From: a virus
Direction: 5' to 3' (one strand)
Length of the DNA stretch: 43,781 nt
Virus record (IMG/VR): IMGVR_UViG_3300017788_000050
Location: 1 to 43,781 of that record
How positions within the stretch are numbered: the stretch's first letter is position 1; every line of letters begins with the position of its first letter. The notes under the pieces are model-generated. The model ran no database searches. It worked only from the letters and a program-made list of their open reading frames with translations, and was not told where the DNA came from. Positions 24,370-33,283 of the stretch are shown piece by piece. Made by a program: the position numbers and the translations under genes.

Positions 24370-25650
24370 TTATAATTCTTCAACACTAAACCATGGTGCG
24401 GAGTTTGAATCACTAGCACCGTATATCTGAGCAATAGCAGACACAGCATTGATACGTAACTCAACTCTTGTAGTACTAGCGGTAGTAATAAAAGCAACAG
24501 CTTCCCCTCCTGAAGTGTAGGTCCAATTAGTACCCCACCAAGTGTTAACTGTCCCCAAAGCTGTATTACTGTCACTATTATACCATTTCAAGCCTAAATA
24601 ACCGCTTGTCGAGGAAAAACTTGCAGTAGATATAACGCCAATAAGCTTATAGGTTTTTCCTGCTGCTAAAGTAATGCGTCCCATTGACGCGGTGTTAGTA
24701 GAAATGTTATAAGCAGTTGAGGTATCAAGGCTGATATTATTACCTCTAGTAAAAGCTGAGTTAGCAAATTTTATATGGTCTCCTGCTGTAAGATTTGTAG
24801 TATAAGTATTATATACGTACCCGTGTAAAATGGATTGCACAGCACTACCAGAGTTATTATCGACGTACTGCTTTGTAGCTGCATCTTGATTATTAACAGG
24901 AGTGGCAAGTCCGGTAATATAGTTACTATTCATGGCTAGTGAATTAAGCGCTACAATACTACCCGAATTATGTGCAGCTAAATTATTACCTTTTAATATT
25001 CCTGTAGTAGCATTAACATTGCCACCAGTGGTGGTAAAACTATTAGTTAAGACGTCACTAGCAAAACCAATTAAAGGGTTCCCACTAATGCCATTGGCGT
25101 TACTAACGGTTAGATTTGAATCTACTGTGATAGTTCTACTTACGTAACTATTAGCTGCTGTTCTTACTAAGAGCCCATTACTACTGAGAGCCGATAAACC
25201 AATACCAGTAATTGCATTATTTAATTGTCCTAAATTAACTGCATCATTGTTGTTAATTCCATTCGCTAAATTAATAATTTTATTGGAGTTTAAAGACAAA
25301 TTGCCTGTTAAAGACAACCCAGATGATAAGATGTTTTTTAAGAAAGTTAGAGTATCGCTTTGTTCATCATATTTAAAAATATTAGTGCTAGTTCCAAACT
25401 TATCGTAGAGTCGCAAAGCAAAATTACCATATACTGAACTGCCGGTAAGTTCGTGCTGGAACTGAAAGCCTTTAAGAGTAGTGCTCAAAAAAGATAGATT
25501 AGTAGACGGAAAAATACCTACTGTTGGAGTAAACTTATTTAATAGCAATAGATTTGCATCACTATTTAGCTGATCGCTGTTATACCTCAATGCTTGCTCA
25601 TTTCCGAAAATATCAAGAGCAGGATCTATAGACTTAAGAAACAAAGGCAT
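24370..25650 (-). CDS. Tail-fibre protein with C-terminal jelly-roll domain
   Basis: The 426-residue product has an N-terminal part, then two repeats typical of fibre shafts, NSNKIINLANGINNNDAVNLGQL (in part, near 120-145) and ITGLATPVNNQDAATKQYVD near 260. The C-terminal ~130 residues (AGDHIKFANSAFTRGNNISL to the end APWFSVEEL) look like a C1q-like beta domain. This is a candidate receptor-binding part. Its start codon overlaps the stop of the 44-residue gene upstream (TAATG). Confidence 0.75.
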   Translation of the reverse strand: MPLFLKSIDPALDIFGNEQALRYNSDQLNSDANLLLLNKFTPTVGIFPSTNLSFLSTTLKGFQFQHELTGSSVYGNFALRLYDKFGTSTNIFKYDEQSDTLTFLKNILSSGLSLTGNLSLNSNKIINLANGINNNDAVNLGQLNNAITGIGLSALSSNGLLVRTAANSYVSRTITVDSNLTVSNANGISGNPLIGFASDVLTNSFTTTGGNVNATTGILKGNNLAAHNSGSIVALNSLAMNSNYITGLATPVNNQDAATKQYVDNNSGSAVQSILHGYVYNTYTTNLTAGDHIKFANSAFTRGNNISLDTSTAYNISTNTASMGRITLAAGKTYKLIGVISTASFSSTSGYLGLKWYNSDSNTALGTVNTWWGTNWTYTSGGEAVAFITTASTTRVELRINAVSAIAQIYGASDSNSAPWFSVEEL

Positions 25651-25784
25651 TATAACACCTCATCGTTTAGAGCTTGTAATAGAGCATAAATATCATCATC
25701 AACCCCAATATCGTGTTCACTGGCAAGCGAGTACCAATCTACGCCGTCATGAAATTCAGGTTTTATCAATGGTTTTTTCTTCAT
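25650..25784 (-). CDS. 44-residue protein with FHDG..W.SLASE module
   Basis: ATG 25784 to TAA 25650. The product contains PEFHDGVDWYSLASEHDI, which matches QEFHDGNSWFSLASENWV at the N terminus of the gene just upstream (25791-26471). The rest is a short acidic tail. It is probably a free-standing copy of a fibre attachment module, or a leftover of a fibre gene whose body was lost. It is translationally coupled to the next fibre gene by a TAATG overlap. Confidence 0.65.
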   Translation of the reverse strand: MKKKPLIKPEFHDGVDWYSLASEHDIGVDDDIYALLQALNDEVL

Positions 25785-25790
25785 GATAAA

Positions 25791-26471
25791 TTACAAACTA
25801 GTGTTAAACCTGAACATTCCAGTAGTAGGTGTAGACGGACGCTGTGCCGTATTGCCTGTCGGAATGGTTACTGATGCAGTACCAGGTAGCACTGGGTTAT
25901 TTGCCAAACTGATCGTTGCTACTCCTGCTGCAACACTAACGTTAATCTGGTTTGCCGTACCAAGTATTGAAGTGAAAGAATTTTGATCGGTTTTAGCGAA
26001 AGTAAAACTATCAGTTCCGATTGTAGTTATTATTGAAGTCAGCATCCAGAGGCTTGCTGCTGATGCGGTGCCGCTAATGACCGATACAGTATCACCTCTT
26101 ACTGTTTGTGCCACGGAATCATAATCAGTAGCACGCGTTAAAACCCAGTTCGTGGAACTTGAGCCCACGTTAGTAACCGTATATATTCCATTTTGTAGCT
26201 GACTCGCCTGATCCTTAACTAGTACTCTATTGCCCGCTGTTAATGTTACCCCGTCAATTACAAGGGCGCTCTGCGTGCCTGAGTTAGTTAAAGTCGCTCC
26301 AACTCCACTAGTGCCATTAGCGTAGGTAGCTGTTAAAACAGCAGTAGTAGCTACTAAACAAGGTGACACAATTCTAATAGTATTGAGTACCCAGTTCTCA
26401 GACGCTAGCGAGAACCAAGAATTGCCATCATGAAATTCCTGTTTACCGACAGGTAAGGGTAATTGAGACAT
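25791..26471 (-). CDS. Tail-fibre protein, short
   Basis: The 226-residue product is Thr/Ser/Val-rich and all-beta, starting with the FHDGNSWFSLASE module (about 12-24), then repeated beta hairpins (TLTAGNRVLVKDQASQLQNGIY). It ends IPTGNTAQRPSTPTTGMFRFN, the short C-terminal motif common at the ends of phage fibre proteins. The GACTTTACGAAGG element lies just before its start. Confidence 0.72.
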   Translation of the reverse strand: MSQLPLPVGKQEFHDGNSWFSLASENWVLNTIRIVSPCLVATTAVLTATYANGTSGVGATLTNSGTQSALVIDGVTLTAGNRVLVKDQASQLQNGIYTVTNVGSSSTNWVLTRATDYDSVAQTVRGDTVSVISGTASAASLWMLTSIITTIGTDSFTFAKTDQNSFTSILGTANQINVSVAAGVATISLANNPVLPGTASVTIPTGNTAQRPSTPTTGMFRFNTSL

Positions 26472-26478
26472 GTTTTTT

Positions 26479-26491
26479 CCTTCGTAAAGTC
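26479..26491 (-). promoter_or_regulatory. Copy of the GACTTTACGAAGG element before the short tail fibre
   Basis: The minus strand reads TAATGACTTTACGAAGGAAAAAACATG, with the motif at 26491-26479, one base after the stop codon (26493-26495) of the previous gene. GAAGGA is an evident ribosome binding site 6-7 bases from ATG 26471. No good -10 box is placed as at the other copies, so this may act on translation or on an already running transcript. Confidence 0.6.
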
Positions 26492-26492
26492 A

Positions 26493-28436
26493 TTAAATTT
26501 CTGTGTTATATCTTAACATACCTGCTTCAGGATTACTAGGTCTTTCAAGCGTATTACCAACAGGAATTTTTATTGCTTCCTTAGTTTGGAATTTTACATA
26601 CTTTTGAAAGTCAGCTGCTTCTTTAAAATTAACGTAATTACTATGTTCTACATTTTTATAGAAGCTAAAATTATTATAATCATATTCAAAGATAGTATCT
26701 TTATTATCCCAGCCCCACCTTTGGGTAAACAATGTGCTAATAGTCCTTTTTACATCATATAAACCAAACTTTTTAGGAAATCGGTAATAGTCATCACTGC
26801 TACTCTCATTATGAAAGTCACATTCAAAAATAAAACCTTTATATACCGGTGTAGGATTTGGGATAGGGGCAACATGGTATTTATTTTGGTAACCAAAAAT
26901 ACCTATATGTAAAGGGGCTATAGGAGAATCATACCCTATATGATCTCCGCCACTATCCCAAGAAAATAAACGTAAGCCCGCGCTTGAAGGATGACTGCTA
27001 TTTCTGCCGTCAGAATCAAACCATAAAGTACCTCGCCCTCTATCGTCCGAACTATAACCTGAAGGGTATCTAAATTCATAATCTCCAACAGCATTATGCC
27101 CTTCATCGTTTAAATCAGCAGATTTCCAAGTATTTTTAACATTTAATAGTTGTCCCCTTATATAATCTCCATAAGCTTTTCCTCCTGCGGCAACTCCAAT
27201 AAAGCCTAAAATGGTAGCAAGTATACTAATCGCTTGCACCCCTGCCAAAGCCGCTATTTCTGCCTCCACCTCTGCCTCTAATGCTACTAAGGCAGTTTCA
27301 ATCGCACTATCCGCCCCTATTCTTTCGGTTTTTTCTTCAGCTAAATTGGTAGGTGTGACATAATCATCGACTAAAGGAACGCTACCGCCAGAAGCAATAC
27401 TAACCACCCCTAACCCATTACATTTTAATATTCCACCCAAAATACTTAAAGTAGACAAGCCTTGTGCATTTGGTAGATTAGCATTAGGTTGTTGCAATAT
27501 ATATTTAGCATCAGTTGGAGCAAACTGTAGCTGGATTTCGACAGGGCGGTTATTTATATCGCCTTGCCACACTTTGCCAGAAGTTAAATTAGGCATGTTC
27601 ACCATAGGCAATTTATCTACTCTACTTAAAAGCTTTGATATATCATTGCCTTGCTCATCTTGTGCTAAAGGCCTTATTAAAGCTAATTGCATATTAGTTA
27701 CAGAAGCTGCTATATCAACGTAATCCTTTCCCGCAATAGCTTTTGATAATATGCCGGTGGCATTATCTACCGTATTTTTTAATAATCCGGTTTCTAAAGC
27801 ACCTAGCGACTGTGCTTTAGTAAAATTATAAGTTGTTCCTAACCCATATAATTGCTTCAATTGCTCAGGAATAAGATACATCTTAGGATTTTCCCAAGCG
27901 AAATTCACAGTACTACTCCCTACTATGAAGTTAGCATTGTCAAATCTCTTCATTATCTGGGCAGCTCTTACTTGCGTCATTGCTAAAGAAGAAGAAACAT
28001 CAGCATCCACGGGATTGCCAAACGTGTCATATTTAGTTGCATAAGTTTGCGGCAAGAACGGTCCCGACATCACCCAATCAAAAGGCGATAAATAGTCAAA
28101 GGTGGGATTGGGGATTCTAAAATCCCCAACAATGGGGCCAACCGGATTAGGGAATACAGCTTCAGTTAAAGTAGGTAGATTAACCACACCTATTTGTAAG
28201 CTTTCTTCTGGTTTATTTAGGTAATTACCGATCCATATTTTATTATGGTCTAGCTTATTTAACCCATCAAAATTACTTATCTTGCTTCTTAAATTGATAA
28301 GGTCTAATTTTAAATCAATTAAAACAGGGGACGGAGTAGCAATATCCTGATCGTCACCGACCAATACGTATCCTCTATCGCACCTTATTCGGCCCGTTAC
28401 TGGAGAAATAAAATTATGTAGAACGTCAAAATTCAC
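26493..28436 (-). CDS. Large tail-fibre / side-tail protein
   Basis: The 647-residue product begins MNFDVLHNFISPVTGRIRCD, has a long mid region with short repeats (NKIWIGNYLN, GKVWQGDINNRPVEI), a hydrophobic helix near 400 (IAALAGVQAISILATILGFIGVAAGG) and an aromatic-rich C-terminal part. It ends in GNTLERPSNPEAGMLRYNTE, matching the end of the next fibre gene. These features fit a modular fibre or tailspike. It lies just downstream of the patatin gene. Confidence 0.7.
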   Translation of the reverse strand: MNFDVLHNFISPVTGRIRCDRGYVLVGDDQDIATPSPVLIDLKLDLINLRSKISNFDGLNKLDHNKIWIGNYLNKPEESLQIGVVNLPTLTEAVFPNPVGPIVGDFRIPNPTFDYLSPFDWVMSGPFLPQTYATKYDTFGNPVDADVSSSLAMTQVRAAQIMKRFDNANFIVGSSTVNFAWENPKMYLIPEQLKQLYGLGTTYNFTKAQSLGALETGLLKNTVDNATGILSKAIAGKDYVDIAASVTNMQLALIRPLAQDEQGNDISKLLSRVDKLPMVNMPNLTSGKVWQGDINNRPVEIQLQFAPTDAKYILQQPNANLPNAQGLSTLSILGGILKCNGLGVVSIASGGSVPLVDDYVTPTNLAEEKTERIGADSAIETALVALEAEVEAEIAALAGVQAISILATILGFIGVAAGGKAYGDYIRGQLLNVKNTWKSADLNDEGHNAVGDYEFRYPSGYSSDDRGRGTLWFDSDGRNSSHPSSAGLRLFSWDSGGDHIGYDSPIAPLHIGIFGYQNKYHVAPIPNPTPVYKGFIFECDFHNESSSDDYYRFPKKFGLYDVKRTISTLFTQRWGWDNKDTIFEYDYNNFSFYKNVEHSNYVNFKEAADFQKYVKFQTKEAIKIPVGNTLERPSNPEAGMLRYNTEI

Positions 28437-28446
28437 TTTGTGATAC

Positions 28447-29553
28447 TCATGCCGTTAAATGCCCCAGAAACGTTGTTATATCAGCTATATCAGCATTGTA
28501 TTGCTGCATGGCAGTATCTTCCATGTACTGTAAGAAGTCAGCGTCAGAGTTATCTAACTCCGTGTTTATAGTCAGGCTTAATTTTGGTTGGAATCTATAA
28601 TAATAAAAGTTTTCCGTACCGTAGTTAGCCCTTAGCTTCATAGCAAAATCTATAGATTCCTGAGCACCTGTTGAGGATTTATTAAATAACCCAAAGATAT
28701 CGCCTATAGTACTTAATAACTTAGCATCTAATGTAAGACCCATGCTTTTTAGCATATTAGCTACTCTTGGGTCTACCAGGCTTGGGTTACCAGGATCAAA
28801 GCCCATCTCGCCGATGCCAGTTCCTAAGGACAACACACAATATCTATTAGCTTCAGGTTTAAATACTTTTGCTTGCTCCAAGCCAATCTGAGCAGGGTTA
28901 TTATTATAGATGCCGCCATCGATATATTCATGATTATTAAACTTTACAGACGGTAAATAAACTGGCGCAGCACTTGTCGCCGCTGCCACATTAGTTATCA
29001 ATTCATTGTTACCAATAAACATTGGATTATTAACATTAGAAAACATTACGTAGGAACTAGTGTCCACTTGATATGAAGGGATCACCACATTAGTTTTTAA
29101 ATTCTGCAAGGTAGCAGTGCCAAAATTCTCAAGCAACGTTGCGTATAAAATATTACTACCGTAATTACTATTGCCGGCATCAGGTAAACAAGCCGATGCG
29201 TAAAAAGGCTCACTAAGAGCAACTAGAGCTAACTTCTGTGCAAGATTAGGCCTGTTGGAGTCATTGCTTGTATCACAACCTACAGGCACACTCCTTATAG
29301 TAAATATTCTTTTAGCTTTAGTTATGAAAAATGAATCTAGGGTATCCAAGCTTAGGCCGAAGGCACATGCTAGTGCCATGATGCCACCTATAGAAGTACC
29401 ACCAATTAAATCAAAATGTTTCCATAGCTCCGTTGGCTGTATACCCCATTGTTGGGCAAATCTTTGCAGAAACTTCAAAGGCAAGCGCCCTCTTACTCCT
29501 CCCCCGTCTATAATTAGCACCCTGATAGTTTGAGCCGAATTACAATACATCAT
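28447..29553 (-). CDS. Patatin-like phospholipase A2
   Basis: The 368-residue product has all patatin landmarks: the oxyanion loop DGGGVRG (residues 16-22), the nucleophile elbow GTSIG with Ser54, and the catalytic DGG with Asp212, followed by NNNP. It should hydrolyse acyl groups of phospholipids. No signal peptide is seen. It overlaps TerL by ATGA and precedes the fibre genes, so it is expressed with virion genes. Rickettsiales use patatins in host membrane disruption; here it could aid entry, lysis or host-cell exit. Confidence 0.9.
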   Translation of the reverse strand: MMYCNSAQTIRVLIIDGGGVRGRLPLKFLQRFAQQWGIQPTELWKHFDLIGGTSIGGIMALACAFGLSLDTLDSFFITKAKRIFTIRSVPVGCDTSNDSNRPNLAQKLALVALSEPFYASACLPDAGNSNYGSNILYATLLENFGTATLQNLKTNVVIPSYQVDTSSYVMFSNVNNPMFIGNNELITNVAAATSAAPVYLPSVKFNNHEYIDGGIYNNNPAQIGLEQAKVFKPEANRYCVLSLGTGIGEMGFDPGNPSLVDPRVANMLKSMGLTLDAKLLSTIGDIFGLFNKSSTGAQESIDFAMKLRANYGTENFYYYRFQPKLSLTINTELDNSDADFLQYMEDTAMQQYNADIADITTFLGHLTA

Positions 29554-30986
29554 AACCTCGCAGCCGTAACTTGGTAATTATAGGAATGCTCTTGCTCTGT
29601 GACCGCATATTTCAAACCATCAAGTACGACAAACTCAAGCGCGTTCATAAGGTGATCATCTCGCTTAATTAGCCGCCCTTTTTCATCTCGTGAATACTTA
29701 CGTTTTTCATCCATATATTTGCGGCAGGTATTAAATACTTTAAATCTATTAGTTCTAATACGGTTGATCACTTCACTAATAGCAACTTCCTTTGCATATC
29801 TTCCTGGAATTAGTCTAAGCCCTGCTTTTTTATAATGTTCAATTAACTTTATCCCATCGAATTGGGAGCCCTGATTAACTGACGGATCACATAATGTACG
29901 TATACGATCTAGCCCCATCATCAATAAACTACTGGCATGCTGGGCAGGAGTTTGTTGGGTTACTGCATATTCTTTATATAGATATAGGGTGTCTGTGCTG
30001 CGATCGTGGGCTAAAAATACAACAGCAGTAGGTGCAGGGTTAAAGCCAATGTCCATACCACTTACCCTAGGCCAGTGAGATGGTATTTCAAAAGGCGGTA
30101 TGAGGTATTCAGATTCCGGAATTTGATATACTAATCCAGTACCGAAGGAAGGGATGCCTTTTTCTCTTGCCTCTCGCTCGTAAGGTTTTAAGCTTGCACG
30201 TAAATGCACTTTAGTTTCTTCCGACAAATACGGATTGTCGTCCCATGTCGCTTGAATATGATATTTACCATTGGTGACAACCTCACTATCTAAGTGGACG
30301 ACTTCTTCAGTTTCTTGCCCGTCTTCTTGCTTTACTGCCATATTGCGCTGCATGAAGTAAGCAGTCATCTCAGTGTAACCTTTAAGCGGGGTCATAGTGA
30401 GGATCATCCTGCCTTGCCCTTTCCCATCGACATCAGATAGGCGCATTAAGCACTCGAGGTAAATATCGTAAGGGGGTTCTTCATCGGCATGAATGAAATG
30501 GCATCTAGCGCCCTGGAATTTCTCTCTTCCCTGTTCATAAGACTTAAAGTATAAGTAAGACATTCCGCCGCTAGCATGTTTGATAACAGCATAATCGATA
30601 GCTCCGTTATTACCCATAGCTTTTTTAACAATTAAGTTCTCGGGGATTAATCCTAAATTGTAAGAATCATTGACAAGGCCGCCAAACAGAAGCGGTTGCA
30701 ATATCCCTCTTACATCCTTGGCGCTTTCAGATGCCACCCAGCAAATAATTGGGTGGTCGAATCTATGGCCTGTCCACCAACTAGGATAATTGCCTGTTAA
30801 GTGAATAGCATCCTCAACACAACCACAAAAGGTCTTACCTGTACGGTTACCAGCTAAAAATAATCGCTCAATTGCGGAAACTCCTGCAGTATGAAATGCG
30901 AGCTGTTTAGGTGATGGGGTGTAAAAAAGGAATCGCCTAAAATATTCTTTTTGAACGCCTAAATTATTTAGAACTGCGGAATGCAT
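29550..30986 (-). CDS. terL: Terminase large subunit
   Basis: The 478-residue product has the packaging ATPase signatures: Walker A GNRTGKT (46-52), Walker B FIHADEE (164-170), and the nuclease domain with MDIGF (311-315) and DDHLMNALEF near the end. It cuts concatemeric DNA and drives it into the prohead through the portal. The GNRTGKT form resembles P22-type terminases, which package headful. The start at 30986 is 12 bases from the GAAGG of the phage motif; ATG 30986 is the first start of the transcript. Confidence 0.93.
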   Translation of the reverse strand: MHSAVLNNLGVQKEYFRRFLFYTPSPKQLAFHTAGVSAIERLFLAGNRTGKTFCGCVEDAIHLTGNYPSWWTGHRFDHPIICWVASESAKDVRGILQPLLFGGLVNDSYNLGLIPENLIVKKAMGNNGAIDYAVIKHASGGMSYLYFKSYEQGREKFQGARCHFIHADEEPPYDIYLECLMRLSDVDGKGQGRMILTMTPLKGYTEMTAYFMQRNMAVKQEDGQETEEVVHLDSEVVTNGKYHIQATWDDNPYLSEETKVHLRASLKPYEREAREKGIPSFGTGLVYQIPESEYLIPPFEIPSHWPRVSGMDIGFNPAPTAVVFLAHDRSTDTLYLYKEYAVTQQTPAQHASSLLMMGLDRIRTLCDPSVNQGSQFDGIKLIEHYKKAGLRLIPGRYAKEVAISEVINRIRTNRFKVFNTCRKYMDEKRKYSRDEKGRLIKRDDHLMNALEFVVLDGLKYAVTEQEHSYNYQVTAARL

Positions 30987-30998
30987 ATATAGTGATCA

Positions 30999-31024
30999 CC
31001 TTCGTAAAGTCAAAGGCGATTATA
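30999..31024 (-). promoter_or_regulatory. TerL operon promoter with phage motif
   Basis: On the minus strand TATAAT occupies 31024-31019 and the motif GACTTTACGAAGG occupies 31011-30999, with 7 bases between, closely matching the lysis promoter (8 bases). No good -35 hexamer is seen, so an activator or different sigma contact may be needed. It overlaps the end of the small gene at 31032-31202. Confidence 0.7.
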
Positions 31025-31031
31025 CTATAGA

Positions 31032-31202
31032 TTATTTGGTTTTGCTAGTCAGTTGCGCTAAAAGATCAGTACTAATTATTGTGTACTTTTTGCTTGTTTC
31101 AAACTCCAGCCAAGCCGTCATAACATCGAGTGGGACTTCTTCTCCCCTTGAGTCGTTCCAAACCAACCTAATAAAACTAGCTCGAGGTATACTATCTTGC
31201 AT
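31032..31202 (-). CDS. Hypothetical 56-residue protein upstream of TerL
   Basis: ATG 31202 to TAA 31034-31032. The sequence begins MQDSIPRASFIRLVWNDSR, then LDVMTAWLEFETSKKYTII. It reads like a small mixed alpha/beta protein and shows phage-like codon use. No family recognised and the ribosome binding site is poor. It lies between the MITE-like palindrome and the TerL promoter. Confidence 0.5.
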   Translation of the reverse strand: MQDSIPRASFIRLVWNDSRGEEVPLDVMTAWLEFETSKKYTIISTDLLAQLTSKTK

Positions 31203-31220
31203 AATTATAAATATAGATTA

Positions 31221-31372
31221 ATTAATGGTGCCAGGGGCTTCAAAAGGTCTCTGCAAAACACTAAGTTTCAACCCCTACCATACTTCCTGCCAGAGGCATT
31301 TATAATGATAGACCCCTAGCAGGAGCATGGGACAGTTTTGCAAAGATGTTTTGAAGCATCGCCAGCATTAAT
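31221..31372. mobile_element. MITE-like element with imperfect terminal inverted repeats
   Basis: A 23-base block GCTTCAAAAGGTCTCTGCAAAAC (positions 31237-31259) pairs with GTTTTGCAAAGATGTTTTGAAGC (31335-31357), with 20 of 23 matches. The symmetry continues less perfectly outward to ATTAAT on each side, making about 152 bases. Ends with GGTCTCTGCAAAA resemble IS5/IS4-type insertion-sequence termini. No transposase frame lies inside. It sits at the edge of the cargo island between TerS and TerL. A regulatory hairpin is the alternative. Confidence 0.55.
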
Positions 31373-31700
31373 AGCTTATAAATTAATAAAAAAATAATCA
31401 ATAGGAAATTGCAACAGAGAGTTGTAGATCGAAAATTACAAAAACAGGAGAGAGAAATAATTATTGACTATTTACTGCAATTATATAAACTAAGGTTAGT
31501 TAAGGCTTGTCTTCACGACATTTGGTGGGCTGTTTCTGCTGCTATAAAAATCGACAGCCCACTTAAATTTCCTCCTCTCCGAATTTCTTAAAACTACCAA
31601 AATCTCTCTTAAAAAGAGGCTTTAAAAATTGTTCTATAATATACGTTATGGAAAGTGTTGCGGAAATACAATGAGAAGAAGTTAAGAAATTAACGAAGCC
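31373..31700. other. Gene-poor gap with a 9-bp hairpin
   Basis: This stretch has no convincing gene. A weak rightward frame (TTG 31409 to 31591) has no ribosome binding site and I do not accept it. GTGGGCTGT (31525-31533) pairs exactly with ACAGCCCAC (31554-31562). CTCTT-AAA-AAGAG (31606-31618) may weakly end the Rpn transcript. The composition fits decayed mobile-element flanks. Confidence 0.5.
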
Positions 31701-33050
31701 TTAACTAAAATCCCCGTCATATTCTATATTCATTCCACCGGTTAATTTTAGGTCATTGCAGATTTGACTTTCATTGTCAGAGTTATTTATTTCATCAGGA
31801 TTTGTATTAAAATATGATTTTATATCTGCAAATTTATCTTTTGTATATTTTAATTTTTTGAGAATCTTTTCATCTTCCCATTTAGCGTCAATACCCATCT
31901 TTATCTTCCCGATCTCTCCTTTTACTTCACCTTTGAGTTTGCCTTTTAGTTCTCCTTTAAAAAGGCCATCTTCAAAAGCTTTTAAATTTTCTGCTTTTTG
32001 ATGTTCAATAGCATCTCTTTCATTCTTTTGCTGTTTCCAATATAAAATGTGTTGATCATCATTCCATAAACTCATTTTCATAATCTCGTACCCCTTTTTA
32101 ATTAATTCATTCCTATCCGGTTCTTCTAACTGTTTACTACATTCATTAAAAAATTCTAGCCATTGATATTTTAATTCGCTATTCTTTGTTAAATTCTTAC
32201 TATTATTATGTTCTTTAAATTTAGACAATTCAAAAAATTTCCAATGCATTTTATTACCTGGAAAGACCTGACCGGTTTGTTTAATTACTGGTTCTACATC
32301 TACTTCATAAAGATTATTCTCAATATTTATCCCAGTATGTACATGCTTTTTGACTAAAGAGTCGTTTTTCCCTACAAATAAATTATCTTTTGCAATTGTT
32401 AAAATATAGGTATCAAGTAATTCTGTATCGTACTTGTTACTATCTTTACTTTTCATTTGCATCGAAATCATTTTCGACATGTACTCTTGAGTCCTTGCTA
32501 AAGAATAATGCTCTTTAGCTCTTTGCATTTCTACAGCTATTTTCTTACCATTAGTAGTCGTACATAGTATATCCACAGCACCATCAAGACTTCCCTCTTT
32601 TTTGTCATATGAAAAAATATCTCTTGGTAGATCGTTAGTACTTATTGAAAGGTCAACTATTTTTTGATCTTCGTCTTGGAAATTTAATAAGCTATTCAAC
32701 AGACTGATTAATATTTCTTTATTGTCTGGTTTATCAACGCCAAATAACATTTTAAATGTGCTATCAAAAGTTGGGTCTGCGAATGTTATAATACTATTCG
32801 CTGCTTCCTTTAAATTAATATTTAATTCAGCTAATTTATTTTCTAGTTTTAGCCCATTCGCCTTAAAAGTTTTTAAAGCCACGCTGTCCTTAGTATTAAT
32901 ATTAAACTTGAATCCAGCTAGGAAACCTTCAAATATCTCTACTCCTTGGGTCACCTCGATTTTTAAGTCTTGTAATATACCTAATACACGTTCTTTCATG
33001 TCACTATCCTTTTCTTCTTTTTCCTCGACTTCTTCAATCATTTTACTCAT
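31701..33050 (-). CDS. Rpn-family PD-(D/E)XK nuclease ('transposase' family)
   Basis: The 449-residue product belongs to the Rpn/PDDEXK_2 family, common in Rickettsiales and other obligate symbionts. The core is visible as FADPTFDSTFKMLFG, ILISLLNSLL, then the catalytic GAVDILCTTTNGKKIAVEMQ (D-E-x-Q) and YSLARTQEYMSKM. A C-terminal KGELKGKLKGEVKGE repeat precedes a tail. These are DNA-cleaving, recombination-promoting proteins, sometimes with toxin or phage-defence effects. It lies with RHH genes between the two terminase subunits, so it is probably a late insertion or moron. Confidence 0.85.
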   Translation of the reverse strand: MSKMIEEVEEKEEKDSDMKERVLGILQDLKIEVTQGVEIFEGFLAGFKFNINTKDSVALKTFKANGLKLENKLAELNINLKEAANSIITFADPTFDSTFKMLFGVDKPDNKEILISLLNSLLNFQDEDQKIVDLSISTNDLPRDIFSYDKKEGSLDGAVDILCTTTNGKKIAVEMQRAKEHYSLARTQEYMSKMISMQMKSKDSNKYDTELLDTYILTIAKDNLFVGKNDSLVKKHVHTGINIENNLYEVDVEPVIKQTGQVFPGNKMHWKFFELSKFKEHNNSKNLTKNSELKYQWLEFFNECSKQLEEPDRNELIKKGYEIMKMSLWNDDQHILYWKQQKNERDAIEHQKAENLKAFEDGLFKGELKGKLKGEVKGEIGKIKMGIDAKWEDEKILKKLKYTKDKFADIKSYFNTNPDEINNSDNESQICNDLKLTGGMNIEYDGDFS

Positions 33051-33070
33051 TATCTCAATCTCACTTTTGA

Positions 33071-33217
33071 TTAATTAACTACGTTATTTTGCAAATATTG
33101 CTCGAGAGCCTTCCGTACGATAAAGCTTCTGCTTCTCTCTTGCTCCTCAGCAATTTTATCCAAGACTACCTCCATATCTCTGGTAATCCTCGTGAATACT
33201 TGTATATCTAAACTCAT
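33071..33217 (-). CDS. 48-residue ribbon-helix-helix protein
   Basis: ATG 33217 to TAA 33073-33071. MSLDIQVFTRITRDMEVVLD then EEQERSRSFIVRKALEQYL fits the strand-helix-helix of CopG/antitoxin-type RHH proteins. It probably binds DNA upstream of itself and represses the following Rpn gene. It may be the antitoxin of a small stability module. No toxin of a known family follows directly. Confidence 0.7.
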   Translation of the reverse strand: MSLDIQVFTRITRDMEVVLDKIAEEQERSRSFIVRKALEQYLQNNVVN

Positions 33218-33283
33218 AATACACCCTATATTTATTGTTATAGTCTATATTGACTGCACTTTACTGTCAACTGCTATATTTCC

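Noticed and set aside
31036-31221. Rightward 61-residue frame opposite the 56-residue gene before TerL
   Set aside because: The leftward frame at 31032-31202 has more protein-like composition, so I kept that one.
31409-31591. Rightward 60-codon frame starting with TTG in the gap between the palindrome and the Rpn gene
   Set aside because: No ribosome binding site, no family, opposite to neighbours, and overlaps a stem-loop.
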